DNA of 64,000 nt from Wuchereria bancrofti. Taxonomy: Eukaryota; Nematoda; Chromadorea; Rhabditida; Onchocercidae. Within the stretch, counting starts at the first letter, position 1. Each line of letters opens with the position of its first letter. Positions 37,336 through 49,632 of this stretch are shown piece after piece. The DNA is taken from the NCBI GenBank assembly GCA_005281725.1, contig SSBO01000001.1, positions 2,030,399 to 2,094,398 on the forward strand, read 5' to 3'. A model generated the notes under the pieces. It worked only from the letters and a program-made list of their open reading frames with translations. It did not search any database and was not told where the DNA came from. Both the position numbers and the translations under genes were made by a program.

Positions 37336-40175
37336 TAACAACTTTCTTGAATTTTGATTCGAAGTGACAAAGTTTAAATAAAAACAAATAGATTAGTCTC
37401 TTTAACAATAATAAAATGAAAGAAGCATAAAAATACTAAGAAACAAATAAAAATGCTTGAAAGGAAAAGAAAGAAATAACAGAGAGGTGTAATTTATGTT
37501 AATTCAGTCCATTAATGAACTTTTAAAATTTAGCTTAAGTTGCACTTTTCAAATTCAATTTTAATTTTTGGAAACCAACGAGGAAAAGTCATACAGCTAT
37601 GTGTGTCCTTACGTACGTGTGTATGTGTACAGACACATGCACACAAACACACACACATACATATTGTGTCTGTGATTTCATGTACTGAGATAATGGCGGA
37701 AATATCAGGTGTTTCAACCATAATCATAGTGCTTAATAGCATAATATAATTAATTAGTTATGTCTCATTTTTCTTCTAAATCTCTTTTCCTATTCTCCAT
37801 CAAATCAAATTGAATTCCTTTCAGGTGACCGCATTACCTCTTTCTTTCTCTCTCTCCATCTCTTTCCTTGTCACCTCATTTACTTTATTTTCGCTCCTAT
37901 TTCTCTCATTCTGTTCCATCCCAAATACTACCCGTTATATACCAGAAATAAGTAATTAATTACTGATTGATTTATAGGTAGAATAATTTCTGCGTTAGCA
38001 AGCCTGCTAAACTTGAAGCAATTATCCTCCCTCTCTTTCCATCTTTTGTGATTTTTTTTTTGGTTTTACTTTCAGTATTGTTTACAAGTTCTTTTTTTCA
38101 GACTTTGTGAAATAATTGAATTTATAGATGGAATAAAATCCAACTTATATTTTGCCATCAAATTATGATCGAATTTTTGAATTACTTAAGTGGCCAACAA
38201 AGAAACAACAGCAAATCTAGATCAACCTGACATCCTAACCCAGCAAATTTTTTTTAAAAAAAGAATGAATTTGCAAAAGTGTTTCTTTAATAATGATTTA
38301 TTACAGATTTTTTGATATCAGCAATTTCATCTTTATCAGATCTTCTGTAACTTTTCACTCCTTTTAATATTCGTATTTGTCACTGCTTAGTGAATTTTTT
38401 TTTAAACTGCAAAATTAACTACCTGTATTTTTCTTCTCATTAACTATTAATATGATTTGTATAATTAGAATGATGAGCATCTAGTGAAATGAATATTAAA
38501 TAGTGATTAAAAAAAAATCATGTTAGGTGCAAAGGCCGGAAAGAAGGAAAAAATAGTGGATTACTTAAGTTGATATTTTAATTTCTTACGTTATTTTGCG
38601 TAATAATTGAATAACTCATAAGTACTAAAACTCACATCAACTATTTTTTCCTTTTTAACTTAAAGTATTGGAAAATTAGAGCATAACCAAAGGCATTCAT
38701 TCATCCGTAAAATATTAGCCAAAAGCATCGAAAATCGAACTTGATGACCTCGTTGATTTAGCCTGACAATGACAACTGCGACAGGTGTCACCATGTTCCC
38801 ATCCCCAAAAGATCCATCTGACTATTCATACAAGTCCGTATCGCTTCTATCCGTGTATGCTATACAGATTGGAACGAAACGAACAAGCACGCACATACAT
38901 CAGCAATCAATCCTTTTGAAATATTAATTAATTAATGGGATAAACATATATATAGGGTACCAGAAAATTATCCATGCCCTTGCTTCTATATTCAACCAAT
39001 ACATTCTCTGAATTATCCAAAAATGACTTCAATGCTACATCATTTTACAATTTAGTATTAAGAGAAAATGTCGAAAAAAAATTTATCTTATCCAAATCAT
39101 GTATTTGTCTTGTTAATAACTTTCAAGAATACAAAACTGCAATGTGCCCATTTCAGCATTCGTTACTACATATAATGAGGAAATGTATGATTTAAGGGGA
39201 AACATCTTTAAGTTGAGAACAATCTAATAAATGATTGTGCAAATTGACAGAAACAAGAATGATTTTTGAGTGTTAAACTAAAAAGCAAAATAATATTCAT
39301 GAGCATCGGAGAAAGAAGTGCAGTAAGTTATAATATATCAATATATTACAAGAGTAAATAGACTGCAAGGACAAAAAAAAGTTCAGGTGACTTTAAATAT
39401 AATACTTTAATAACCAGAAAGTAAAAAGCTTCGTTTATCTAGGAATGATTTCAATGAGTAATCAGCAAAGGCCATCCGAAAAGTAAACGAAACTGACTGT
39501 TTAGTTTGCTTGTTAACAACTTTCCACAATAGTATATAGTTTTGTAATTTACAGAAAAAATTAATAAAAATAAACAAATTTAGTCAGATTAAAGAACAAG
39601 ACTTAAACCAACAATGACAAAAAATTTCAAGTTTGACCGACATCCTTATAATTATAGGACTAAAACATACATTCTTAAATTATGAATCCTTGCAGAAGAA
39701 TAGTACAAAAGCAGCAAAAAAAAGGTCAATCAAAAAAAAAAAACTCTACACAATAAATAAAGCGTAAGCCAGCAAAATAAGAACGATCAACTGTGGACTT
39801 GACGTTTAATAAAAAAAAATGGATATGAATTCACTGTAATTGAAATTCATTTGTTGAGAAAGCACATCAATTTGCATGAGAATACATTGGATACAAAAAT
39901 AAAGGAAAAAGTGTTTGTTAGACAGACAAAATAGATCTCTTTTCTGTAATTTCTCAAAACTTAATCTACTCGTTGCCATAACTACAGACAGAATGGTAGT
40001 GTGAAAATTTGAAAAATGTTATTGTTTTTAAACGAAAACAATACAGGACGATTATTGGTACTGAGATATTCAACAACAACAAAAAAGTTTTCAAAAGTCA
40101 TCTAAGAAAAACGTAAAATATTGTAATCAAAGGTATTTAATGAAAAAGTTATTGCAGTGGATAATCGGTGCATTG

Positions 40176-40209
40176 CAAACACATGAACCGCGGTTGGTTC
40201 ATGTGTTTG
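40176..40209 (-). other. 14-bp stem-loop just 3' of a geminin-family gene
   Basis: Arms 40176..40189 (CAAACACATGAACC) and 40196..40209 (GGTTCATGTGTTTG) are exact reverse complements around a six-base loop GCGGTT. The stem starts 18 bp beyond the stop codon of the geminin-like gene (stop at 40229..40227), so it should lie in that gene's 3' UTR. Confidence 0.85.
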
Positions 40210-40226
40210 AAATGTATTAACATTAT

Positions 40227-42095
40227 TCATAAAGGAATGTAGTTTTCTGGAAGATGGTTACCACTTTTATCTTCATCTTCTCTTTTAGTCTCCTGATTTT
40301 TATTGAATTTAGATTCGCTATGGCATTCGGTATCTTCTTCAGCAGAAATATAATGTTTAAGTGCCAGATAATCCTTTTCTTCCTCTATAATTTCTTCATT
40401 CAGCTTGGCCAGACGAATCGATAACTGTAATGTATATATATATTTTTTTTATTTAGCTGCCATCAAAATACTAATCTTTTAACTACTGGTTAAATGCAAT
40501 GATTTATCAACTTCTTTACAATTTCAGAAATATATAAAAAGTATTTATTAGATGTTAAATATAGTAAATTTAATATCTAAAAAAATACTCTCTTTACGAA
40601 AAATATTACCTACTTTGTAATTGTTAACCCAATAACTCCATACTTGTAATAAGTGATGGAATACTTTTAAAATGACTTTATATGTTTTTCTGACTTCATT
40701 TAGTATCCATAATAAAAAATGACAAATTCAGTGTAATCAAACCTCAAAATTTATTTCTGCTTTCCGTTCACTTTCGGCATACAGCCGCTCTGCCAATCGC
40801 CGCCAGTAATTCGCACTAATTTCTGACGACTTCAAATCTTCAGCTGTTAGCTTCGGCAGCTTAATGCTAACTGCTACATCGGTTTGTACTGCAGCCTGAA
40901 ATATAACAAATAGTGCCTAAAGTTTGTGTCGTCTCAAATGAGTAATATATACACAGAAAAGGGATTAATGATTAATAATAAAAATTTTGTTGAAGAAAAA
41001 AGAAAAAAGATTTGATGCTGTTCTTTCTTATGCAGCCGGCTTTCTGAACATGAAGGCAATGATTCATCTGTCGCTCTTTCCACTCTTGGCTACACAACTT
41101 TCATACTGCCAAATAATCTTCGAAATACGAGTACTATGCATTCGACTCCTACGGATCAACTATTTTTGACTCAAATTCGAAATATGGATGTTCCAGTCTT
41201 CACGCAACAAGCTTCTTCATTAGCTTTAACCCGTAAGAGAAGAGGACATATGGATAATGAATCTATACACCAAAAATGGATACGAGAGCTTGGGAGCTAG
41301 CTTGGATTTAAAAAAAGCAGCTTGAAATTGCTATCCACAAAAATTACCCATTTATAGAATAGGAAAAACATAATGCTGTTAGCGAGATAGAATAAACAAC
41401 ACAAACCTCAACAGTAGTCGGTGTCACATGTACAAGTTCCGCCTTTAGAATTCTCGTTTCATTCAACTTCTCTTCATTATTTCTTAAATTCCTCTCCACA
41501 TTCTGGTTCCAAATTTTTGTCTCTCCTTGCTCATTTCCATCCTTAACATTGAGATTTTGATACTAATTATTTTCACTCGGAACTTTTCGATTGATTCAAC
41601 AGCGAGATAATTCAAAAACACGAATGTCGGTAGTTGTGGCACACACACACATTCATGTTTAAAACGTTTAAAGTGATCTACCTAACGCAAACTTTATTTA
41701 TAATTTCAAAAAGAATTAAGGAAAACGAACCAAAGATTTATAACAATTGAACTCTATCAGAGACTTCTTATAGCAACTTCTGGAATTTCTGCTATGATAA
41801 AAATATTAATATTTAGTCTGCCCTCTGTAAGCAGTAGTCATTGCCACTGAACCATATTTAAGATAGAATGTTTTAAAGTTTGAGAAAATTAATTGAATAA
41901 AATGACTTCAACAAATTAATAAACTGAAACGAGACCCTCTTCTTTTTCCAGTAATTTACATATTTGAAATAATGTGTCACTTACGTGTTGCACCTTGGCA
42001 TTAGTTGTCGTTGCTTTCGAAACTTTCAACTCTCCTGCTTTCCGCGTTGTATGTGTTGCTATATTCTGCACCTGGCAAAGTGTTCCACCTGGCAT
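40227..42095 (-). CDS. geminin-family coiled-coil protein, downstream copy
   Basis: Exons 42095..41985, 41562..41407, 40895..40743 and 40424..40227, all phase 0, give 205 residues. A TTATTTCAG acceptor at 42127-42126 lies 30 bases before the ATG, with no upstream coding exon, so it is probably trans-spliced. The N-terminal half is polar and low-complexity; then comes a coiled coil opening with NYWRRLAERLYAESERKAEI and running through LAKLNEEIIEEEKDYLAL, and an acidic tail. YW followed by (K/R)xxAExxxxA and a leucine/isoleucine heptad is the signature of geminin, which binds CDT1 and blocks replication re-licensing in the nucleus. A second gene of the same type lies directly upstream. Assignment rests on the coiled-coil opening only; other short coiled-coil proteins are possible. 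Confidence 0.6.
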
Positions 42096-42593
42096 ATTTC
42101 TGCTCGAATTTTACAAAGTGAGCAGCTGAAATAATAGAAATATTTAAACTACACAAATGCATAGAACGACATCACCAAAATGCTGAGGAAAACACTGCCA
42201 TTTATAAGGTGAATCCTGAAAAACATATTGTAAAAATATATTTCCCAACAAATAAATATAGATATTAAGCATCAAACAGCTATAAGAAATACCAGCTAAA
42301 GAAAATAAGATCTCTGAAAAAAAAATACAAATAAAACAAAGATGACTTGAGATTTTATCAAGTAAAAATAAGACAAACAATACATATAATTACAGAACAT
42401 ATTGAGAAAAGATTGCAAATTTTATGAACTACTTAAAATGATCATTTCCGACGCACTTTAATCCCATCATTTCCCATTAACCAATATTCACTCATGCCTT
42501 AATCGATATTTTCCCAACAATAACATTACATTGTAGCTCGATGAAACTGTAGACACAAATCATGAGACTGAATTTTTTGAAAATCAGATAAGT
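42096..42593. other. short spacer between the two geminin-like genes
   Basis: About 500 bp between the stop of the upstream copy and the ATG of the downstream copy on the same strand; operon-like spacing. No exon was recognised. Confidence 0.45.
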
Positions 42594-43580
42594 TCAAAAC
42601 AGTGATGAAGAAGTGGACTCGCTCTCAAAAGTACCATTATCCAGACACTGCGCTTTCTCCAGCAATTCGGCATTCAAATCTTTGAGGTTATCTAACCGGG
42701 TTTTTTTGCTGTTTATCAGATTTTCCAACTAAAAAAAAGACTATCATTTGCATACATCAATAATAAGCATAATAATCAAGACTGATATGAAATTAGTTTT
42801 GCCACATAATTTAACAAATATTACACAATTGAAACCGTCTGGTCCAAAAATTTGACGAATAAAACGCTTAATTAAAATAGCACTGGCATGAGTGATGAGA
42901 AGATATTATAACATTAGGGAAAGTTACGACTTCCATCGAACTGTTTTAAAACATATTAAAAAACAAGCTCTCTACTATTTTATAACATTTATTTCCTCTC
43001 ACATTAAGATTGTCTGTTCGTAACCTGTCCAATTCACTAGCAAACTTTTCAGCAGCAAAACGCCAAAACTGCATATCGGCGTTTTCTGAATCATAAGCTT
43101 CAAGTGAACAGGAAATCGAAAGTTCCGTTTCTGTTGATTCATCATTTACATTTCGAATTTCTTCCTGAAAAAATGATCTGCAGTAATCTAGTTGCTAAAT
43201 CCTCAAAAGCTGGAGGGAAAAAAAACCAGAAGGTGTGAAGCGTATAAATTATCATATTAAATAACCACAATCGGAGTCAGTTTATTATTTCCATAGCTCT
43301 GGTCTCAGATCAAATCAAATAAAACTGAAGGCAACTATAAATAGGGCAAACTCAGTGATAACGAAAACAGTACTATGAAATCATGGTCGTTGATAAGTTT
43401 TCTATTGGAAATGATCCACATCGAAAAAAGATAGTATTAAAATGACGTTAACAATTAATTTCGTACAACAATTAATTTTTTACACATATTTAGATAATTA
43501 ACCTTTTCTTTGATCCGTTCCAGCTGTTTTTTCAATATTGTTGACGAAACATTTTCATCACCTATTTGCTCATTCATCAT
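42594..43580 (-). CDS. geminin-family coiled-coil protein, upstream copy
   Basis: Exons 43580..43503, 43164..43003 and 42728..42594, phase 0 throughout, give 124 residues. The ATG is 6 bases after an acceptor (tttttag at 43588-43587). There is a short N-terminus (MMNEQIGDENVSS), an acidic stretch, then a coiled coil beginning QFWRFAAEKFASELDRLRTD and continuing LENLINSKKTRLDNLKDLNA. Aromatic-Trp followed by (K/R)xxAEK and heptads at this spacing match the geminin coiled coil (vertebrate YWKEVAEKRRKAL). It is smaller than vertebrate geminin (about 209 residues) and I see no clear destruction box. Geminin inhibits CDT1 to prevent re-replication; that role is inferred. Of the two copies this has the better family match. 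Confidence 0.65.
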
Positions 43581-44744
43581 ACCTTACTAAAAATTCAATG
43601 ATAAACCAAAAGCTATCAAAAATGTCAAATTATATCCGTTCAATTAGTCGAGTTTGTCAAATTATATTCGTACACAAACTTAGAAATAATTGATTTCCTA
43701 AATTTAATTTTGTAAAATACAACAAGTCTCCACTGCCTGTGATATCATGCATTAATCGAAAACTTCGTCTTCCAACACTGGTATCGTTCTCATTTCACTC
43801 TTTTTTTCAGTTACCTTTCCTGTTTTCGTGACTATAGACTTGCAATAATTCAGAAATCATCAAATAGATTTTTAACTCTTCAACTTATACACAAACTAGT
43901 CTTCGTATCTCTTCACTTCTTCCCGTCATCGACCTTTAGAATTTTGAGTCACAATGTTACCCTATAAAGTTGAAGAGTTAAAGAAAACCTATCGACTCTT
44001 CCGCAAATAATAGTGCCATAAAACTTTCAATCTCATTAGAATTTCGAATCATGATACTATCTTTAAAGCTGGAGAAATTAAAAATGTTTATAAATCCTAC
44101 AGCAAATGGCTTAAGCTCTAACTATCCAATTTAGTCAAACTAGTTAATGACAAAATGAAAATTCAACTTACACGACATTACCAGCAGCTTCTTCACACTA
44201 CATCCAGCTCTTTAAAATCCCAATTTTTTTTTTTTGAAACGGAGAAAAACGTAATTTTCGAAAAAAAAAACACAATTTCTACTAAATATTAAAAAACAAA
44301 TACAAATGGATGAATAGTGAGCATAGATTAATCAAAAGTGCAAAGTATCTAGCAACCTAACCTTTGACCCCAGATTGCTACCAAAGCAGCAGTACGCTAA
44401 TTATTCAGGCAGAAATATGCATGCAGTAACTATTTCATAATTCCCGCTCGCACTAGAATCGCGGTAGAAGCCATACAATCGTCATCATTATTCAAACTTC
44501 CGTCCTAATTGCAGCACCACTCACATTACCAACCATCGAACCTGCTAGCAAACCGATTGTTGCCTTTCAAAATTCTTCCGAAGTCAACGGAATGACAATT
44601 CTGTTACTTTTTCTTATCTCTCTCTTCCCCATCTGTTAAATCTTTCCAGCTCATGAAACATGCAACTGAAGCTTTGTTGACTTCATCTTCAATCTTTTTC
44701 TGTTATTCTTTTTTTAAACCTCGTTTGCTTTTTATTTTCAGATA
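43581..44744. other. divergent spacer upstream of the geminin-like genes
   Basis: About 1.1 kb, AT-rich with homopolymer A/T runs. No exon was recognised; it should contain the promoter for the geminin pair (minus) and for the small plus-strand gene. Confidence 0.45.
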
Positions 44745-45229
44745 ATGTCACCGCTTATTGCTATCCTCTGTTTGGTATGTTTTTGCAGTATAACTTTTTA
44801 AGTTTCTCAAAATTTCTATTGAGATACTCAATATTTTTGTGAGAAAAAATCAAATAGCAATAAATATAACTGCAGATTACCGTACTTGTTGATAGTCAAA
44901 TGCTTCCATTTACGATTCAACTACCATTACAAAAACACCGAATTTATCAAGGTAATTTGATTATTTTTGGGAAGATTTTTTTTATATACCTAATCCAATG
45001 CACTGATATTTTAATCATCAAAATGCTGACATCAATAGGTAATCTTGATTTTAAAAGCACTTTCGAATATCCAAAAAAAAAAACACTGCATCTTAATTTT
45101 CGATTTTACACACAATTCTCATCAGCAGAAATCGAAATACTTAGCGTCATTTATCTTTCTCTTATATTCGGACATGTCTGCTTCGTCATACGTCTGTCTC
45201 AGTTAATAACGAACTGGCTGAAACAATAA
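44745..45229 (+). CDS. small secreted or membrane protein, unrecognised
   Basis: Three exons, 44745..44774, 44876..44951 and 45039..45229, give 98 residues in phase. The ATG is 3 bases after a strong acceptor (tttattttcag), suggesting trans-splicing. It begins with a signal-peptide-like stretch (MSPLIAILCLITVLVDSQ), followed by a polar middle and a second hydrophobic segment near the C-terminus (ILSVIYLSLIFGHVCFVI) before LSQLITNWLKQ. Intron 2 (44952..45038, 87 bp) is free of in-frame stops, so retention would also code. No family was recognised. It lies between the geminin-like pair and bcs1 and converges on bcs1 (239 bp between ends). Confidence 0.5.
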
Positions 45230-45467
45230 TAACAGGATTAAAAAAAAATCAAATCCGATAAGTTCGAATGAGAAAAATAAGAGAAATAAATCCAAGACAT
45301 AATCAGCTGTTAATAGTAATATCCATTTTAGATAACGTACAGCTTAAAGAGACACAAACGATGAAAGGATCAATCTACAAGGATACTTTTAAACTGGAAC
45401 AAAATTATTAATAGTGAACTACCATTTTGCAGAGTTGCCTTCGTGATATTAGTGATATTTCCTATCT

Positions 45468-48400
45468 TTATTTACAGTGTGTGATCGTTGCGATATCATC
45501 AATAGAGGCCTGCGGATCTTCCTTGCGTAGTAATAAGTATCCCTGCACCTGAGCTGGACTTATTTGCACATTCAGTGCTACCGCAGCGTTTCGAAATTTT
45601 ATAGTCATATCTTCGGTAACATTATCACCATAGAAATGCTTAAACATCTGTAAAAATTGTTTTTCCAATTTCCATTTAAGCAAATGATTATGTTGTCGAT
45701 TAAATAAATGACATTAATTTCCTCTTGTCTAAATAAAAAAAGCTATTAACGAATTAATCTAAAACACGCCCAATCAATCCAATCAGATTTATTTTACTCG
45801 TTAGACAAGTTGCATTATACAAATAATAAAGCATTATTCATTAGCTATCGCGCAAAAATCTCCGTTTATTTTGCTAAGTTCCTTAGCAGTCCTGGAATTC
45901 AAAATTTCTAGGTGTTTACCAGTTCATAAATATGCGGTTTCAGTCGATTTCAGCAGTACTGTATGAAGTTGGTTATTAATTAGAAGCTCCTCGTAAGTAC
46001 AAAAATATACCTCAGAAAACATAGCCTCAGTGCAGTAACCAAAATATTGCTTGACATCAACACGACCTGGACGTATCAAAGCAGGATCAAGACGATCAAC
46101 ATGATTAGTTGTCATGAAAAGTATTCGTTCATCTGCACTAGCAACACCATCAATCGCATTCAGTAGTCCCGAAAATGTCACCCTGTAAATGATAAATTTC
46201 AAAACAGCAACTTTTTCCCTGAACCTAAAATCCAATTAACATTTTCAATTAGAGCTTCTAAGGACAATCTTTACCCTGTAACCGTGGCCATATACTAAAT
46301 TACATACATATATAACACTTTTAAACTTGTGGCTTTTTTAATAAATTTTTCCTGCAGACTTGAATTACCTTGTCAAACCTTCGTACGCCTTTGAAGACTG
46401 TACTGCATCGTCGCGCGAACCAAAAGCGGCATCCACGTCCTCCAATACCACCACACTCTGCATTCAAAATTTTAATTTACTGTAGCGAGACCAACTTACT
46501 AGATTTACTAGAATACCTTTATATAATCTTATATTTACTAGATTCAGTAAATATAGAAACTCTATAAAGGCATGTGATTTTGCTTAATCTCGACCAACAA
46601 CTTACATAAGGGGGTGGAGTGTTCAAAAGATGATTTAAACGGTCATCATCAAGGGTTCGTTCGCTGAGTGATAACATGCACACGCTATAACCGAAATAGC
46701 TAGCCAATGCAGCAATAAAACTGCTTTTACCGGATCCAGGAGGTCCGTAAAATAAATAGCCACGACGGTATGGAATTCCACGTTCTGTGTACCTTTAAAA
46801 GAAACAAACGACAATAACTTAAACGAATGAAAACTGCGAATAGAAAGAGCAGTTAAAGAACTTTGTGAAAAGAAGCTAATGAAGTTGTACTTATTTGGAA
46901 GTACCATTTGGAAGATGAACCAAATTCCTGAAAGTCATTCACGATTGAATTTGCAATACCCTCGTCTAACACAACCGATTTTAAAGGTCTTTTCCGCATT
47001 GGTGTACCGAAACGACGCCATTCCGGTCCTGCAGCTCGATAAACAACTAGGCCCGTTTCGACCTAAAAAATCTATGTATACAGCATCACACATAGACGCA
47101 AGACTGAATTTTGCTTCGCTGAAAAAGTTGTAATTCTTCTTGAGACAAAAAAATCGCATATAAAATGTCCCAGCTTTCTGCAACTGAGCACTTTTAAAAT
47201 TTTAGCTATTATAATATGCAAAAGATAAAGTAGAAAAAACGAAGCAGAATGCGTTAAACTGAAGTAACAAATTATAAACTAAACAATAAAACCAAAAACT
47301 TTTTACATGTTGCAGTGCTTCCGAGGTGGCTTTATCGAGTAAATTTGTTAAAAACCGTACATCAGTACCTGTAATTAGAAGCTTTGGACATTAAAAAAGT
47401 ACGAGAAAAAAGTAAGATTAGTCTAAAAAATAGAACAGAATATACCTAAAGTTGTTAATGTGACAGTTTCAAAAGGTGTGCGATAATTTCCTTTCTGTAT
47501 AACCTGCTTTTCTCGTTGCCTTTCTACCTGAACAATATAAATGAACAAAGAAATAAATGTTTTATCTATTTGTGACTGTGAATTGGAGAACTTCAGTATT
47601 CAGCTTTGACGGAACCTGTATCCATCGATAATTATATGTAAAATAATGCATTCCATGTCCTGGTAAATACGTAAAATTCGTAACAGTTCGGCCACTTTCT
47701 GCTTGGCTAATTAAAGTATGCACCGATATTTGCCGAGTTTGACGAGCGCTATTTCGATTAATGTAATCCAGTAACCATGGATATGCGCTAAATTCTACCA
47801 ATTTTCAAGTAACCAATATTCTATATGTATGAATTTCAACATCAAATCGATCAAAAAAGACATGTCTAAGAGTGAACCATCCGTAGTAGCATTTAAACTA
47901 ATGCTGTTTTCAGCGTGACAGTACTGACGTCGTTGTAATGGAAACAAATGCATAGATAAACCTGTTCTGAGCATTACCATTAATTGACAGCAAACGAGTA
48001 CTTACGGATCCTCATTACTGATTTGCAACGATATCAAGAACCGTCTTCTAAATATTGTATTCGATATAACTATCAATTTCCGAGTGATCGACAAACACAC
48101 TCCAAGGCCTGCAAGTCCGGCACCAGCCCCAAAGTAAGGATTTGATGATAGATAACTGTATACCTGAACACTTAAAATGAAACAAAAGATGGATTCACAG
48201 GAAGATTTTAAGAAAGAACAGAAACAGCGGAAAAAGTCTAAAAGTGACGAAGTTCCAGTAGATTTTTTAAATCAATAAGCCGGAATACCCATAAGCTGAT
48301 ATCTCAGTTGGTCCGATCCTAGTCTGTGAATCCTAAGACTATATGTAAACATGATAACGTGCTAAACAACCAGATAATACTGGCAATGTTTGCAAAAATG

Positions 48401-48472
48401 GAAATTTACTTTGCCAAAGCGAGTTGGTTGTAATGGTTCGACAAGTAGTTCAGTATTCAATAGTTCTTTCAT
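45468..48472 (-). CDS. bcs1: mitochondrial AAA chaperone BCS1 (complex III assembly)
   Basis: Exons 48472..48410, 48163..48006, 47787..47616, 47527..47446, 47368..47307, 47062..46905, 46792..46606, 46457..46369, 46182..46011 and 45647..45468 give 440 residues (human BCS1L 419). The ATG is one base after an AG (aattttag). The N-terminal segment with [14 protein letters not shown] is the membrane helix region. Then come the BCS1-specific domain ([23 protein letters not shown]), Walker [11 protein letters not shown], Walker [33 protein letters not shown], and a C-terminal helical domain ([20 protein letters not shown]). BCS1 is an inner-membrane heptamer that inserts the Rieske iron-sulfur protein into complex III. 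All active-site motifs are present. The third exon's acceptor (aatttag) was chosen because it restores the frame and family match. Confidence 0.95.
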
Positions 48473-49632
48473 CCTAAATTTTCCGAAACTTTAGCATCAA
48501 TTCATCAGACATATATTTCAAAGAGGGAAGGCGGTATTGCGACATATACCTCGAAGCAATAATCCACGACCGGTAAAATTCTAATCTACAAATGATAATG
48601 TGGTAACAATGAAGTGTTCATCATTTTGTAGCATAACAAATTGTAACTGCTTAATATCAAATGCCTGAAATAAAATAGGTTTATAAGTTTCAAATTTCGT
48701 CAGTTAATAATGAAACATGCAACGACTATTTTAGATTCTGAAATTTGTCTCTATTTCTTTTTCTACACATAACCATTTTAGTATTCGTTAATTAATCAGA
48801 GTTAGAAATAGCAAAAAAAATTGTAAAAAATACAAGCAGTAATAATAAGGTATTTTAATCATGTAAACAGATAAGGTCAAAAATTATGATCGATTATATC
48901 AGGTAAATTAGTAAACTTTAAAGCGAGAAGGAAAAACACTCACACCAGAAAATACCCAAAATCCGGGGAATATCCTTAAGCTGCAAAGATAATCCCCAAA
49001 TATTGCAGTTTCCAGCGACTACATTTAACGCTACACTATGTGAAATTACGAAAACTTTACTTAGTTTTTTTAATTGGTATGCTTTTCGGAGATAAGTTGC
49101 TTGTAACGATAAACGAAGGTAGAATGCTAGTAATAATAAATGGTAAATTTTTGCAAGCAAGAAGAGAATAGCACTGTCATGTAACATTATTTGTAAAATC
49201 CTATCATATTTCACGCACGCATGCATATACACGTACGTCATGATGTAATTACGATGTTTCAGCTGGATATGTACGTCATCATTGAATTTACCACACCTCA
49301 TATCTGATAAGCTTTTTATGTAAAATATAATTGATATGCTTTTATTTTCTTCATATCACTGCTTTTTGTGCTGTATTTATCTTAAACTTTACTGGAAATA
49401 ATTTCTTTTTTATTGTTACCATTATATACCGGAAGTAATGCATTTAATAATAATCTTATATAAGCTGGAAATAGAAAAGAAAGAACTTGAAGGAACTGTC
49501 TCTTTTTGAAACCGTGAATAAATTATAAAATTAATTTCAATGAACAGTTTTTCTTTTTTTCAGAAACATAGAGAAATTTTCCCGGTGGGAAACGATACCA
49601 TCAACCACCAAAAGCAGTTTCTAACAAAGATA
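48473..49632. other. divergent spacer between bcs1 and the CLIP gene
   Basis: About 1.2 kb. Minus-strand fragments at 48666-48549 and 48998-48953 have acceptor/donor-like ends but no convincing protein; one could be a 5' UTR exon of bcs1. One copy of the TTTACCACACCTCATATCTGA repeat is at about 49286-49306. The CLIP acceptor (ttttttcag) ends at 49563. Confidence 0.45.

Larger units (their letters stand above)
32390..40226. other. 7.8-kb gene-free region upstream of unc-86
   Basis: No coding exon was supported on either strand. It holds many microsatellites (TTAC at 32732-32753; TAA-type at 33823-33900, 36345-36455 and 37220-37335), a 65-bp tandem duplication (34336-34465), and a pair of TTATGGTCACT-type repeats at about 34993 and 35050. 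There are some less AT-rich islands (about 32540-32720, 35090-35240, 38690-38900). As the only long spacer in the window, next to a developmental regulator, it may hold unc-86 enhancers; this is inference. An octamer-like ATTTGCAT sits at 39870..39877. Confidence 0.55.

Noticed and set aside
38974..39195. 73-codon plus-strand ORF in the unc-86 spacer
   Set aside because: No signal, family or splice context; base composition like the surroundings.
48549..48666. Minus-strand exon-like piece (AFDIKQLQFVMLQNDEH) upstream of bcs1
   Set aside because: Bounded by plausible splice sites but joins to nothing in frame; may be a 5' UTR exon of bcs1 rather than a gene.
48918..49301. 127-codon minus ORF between bcs1 and CLIP
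   Set aside because: No recognisable domain; its start coincides with a copy of a short repeat, so it is likely fortuitous.
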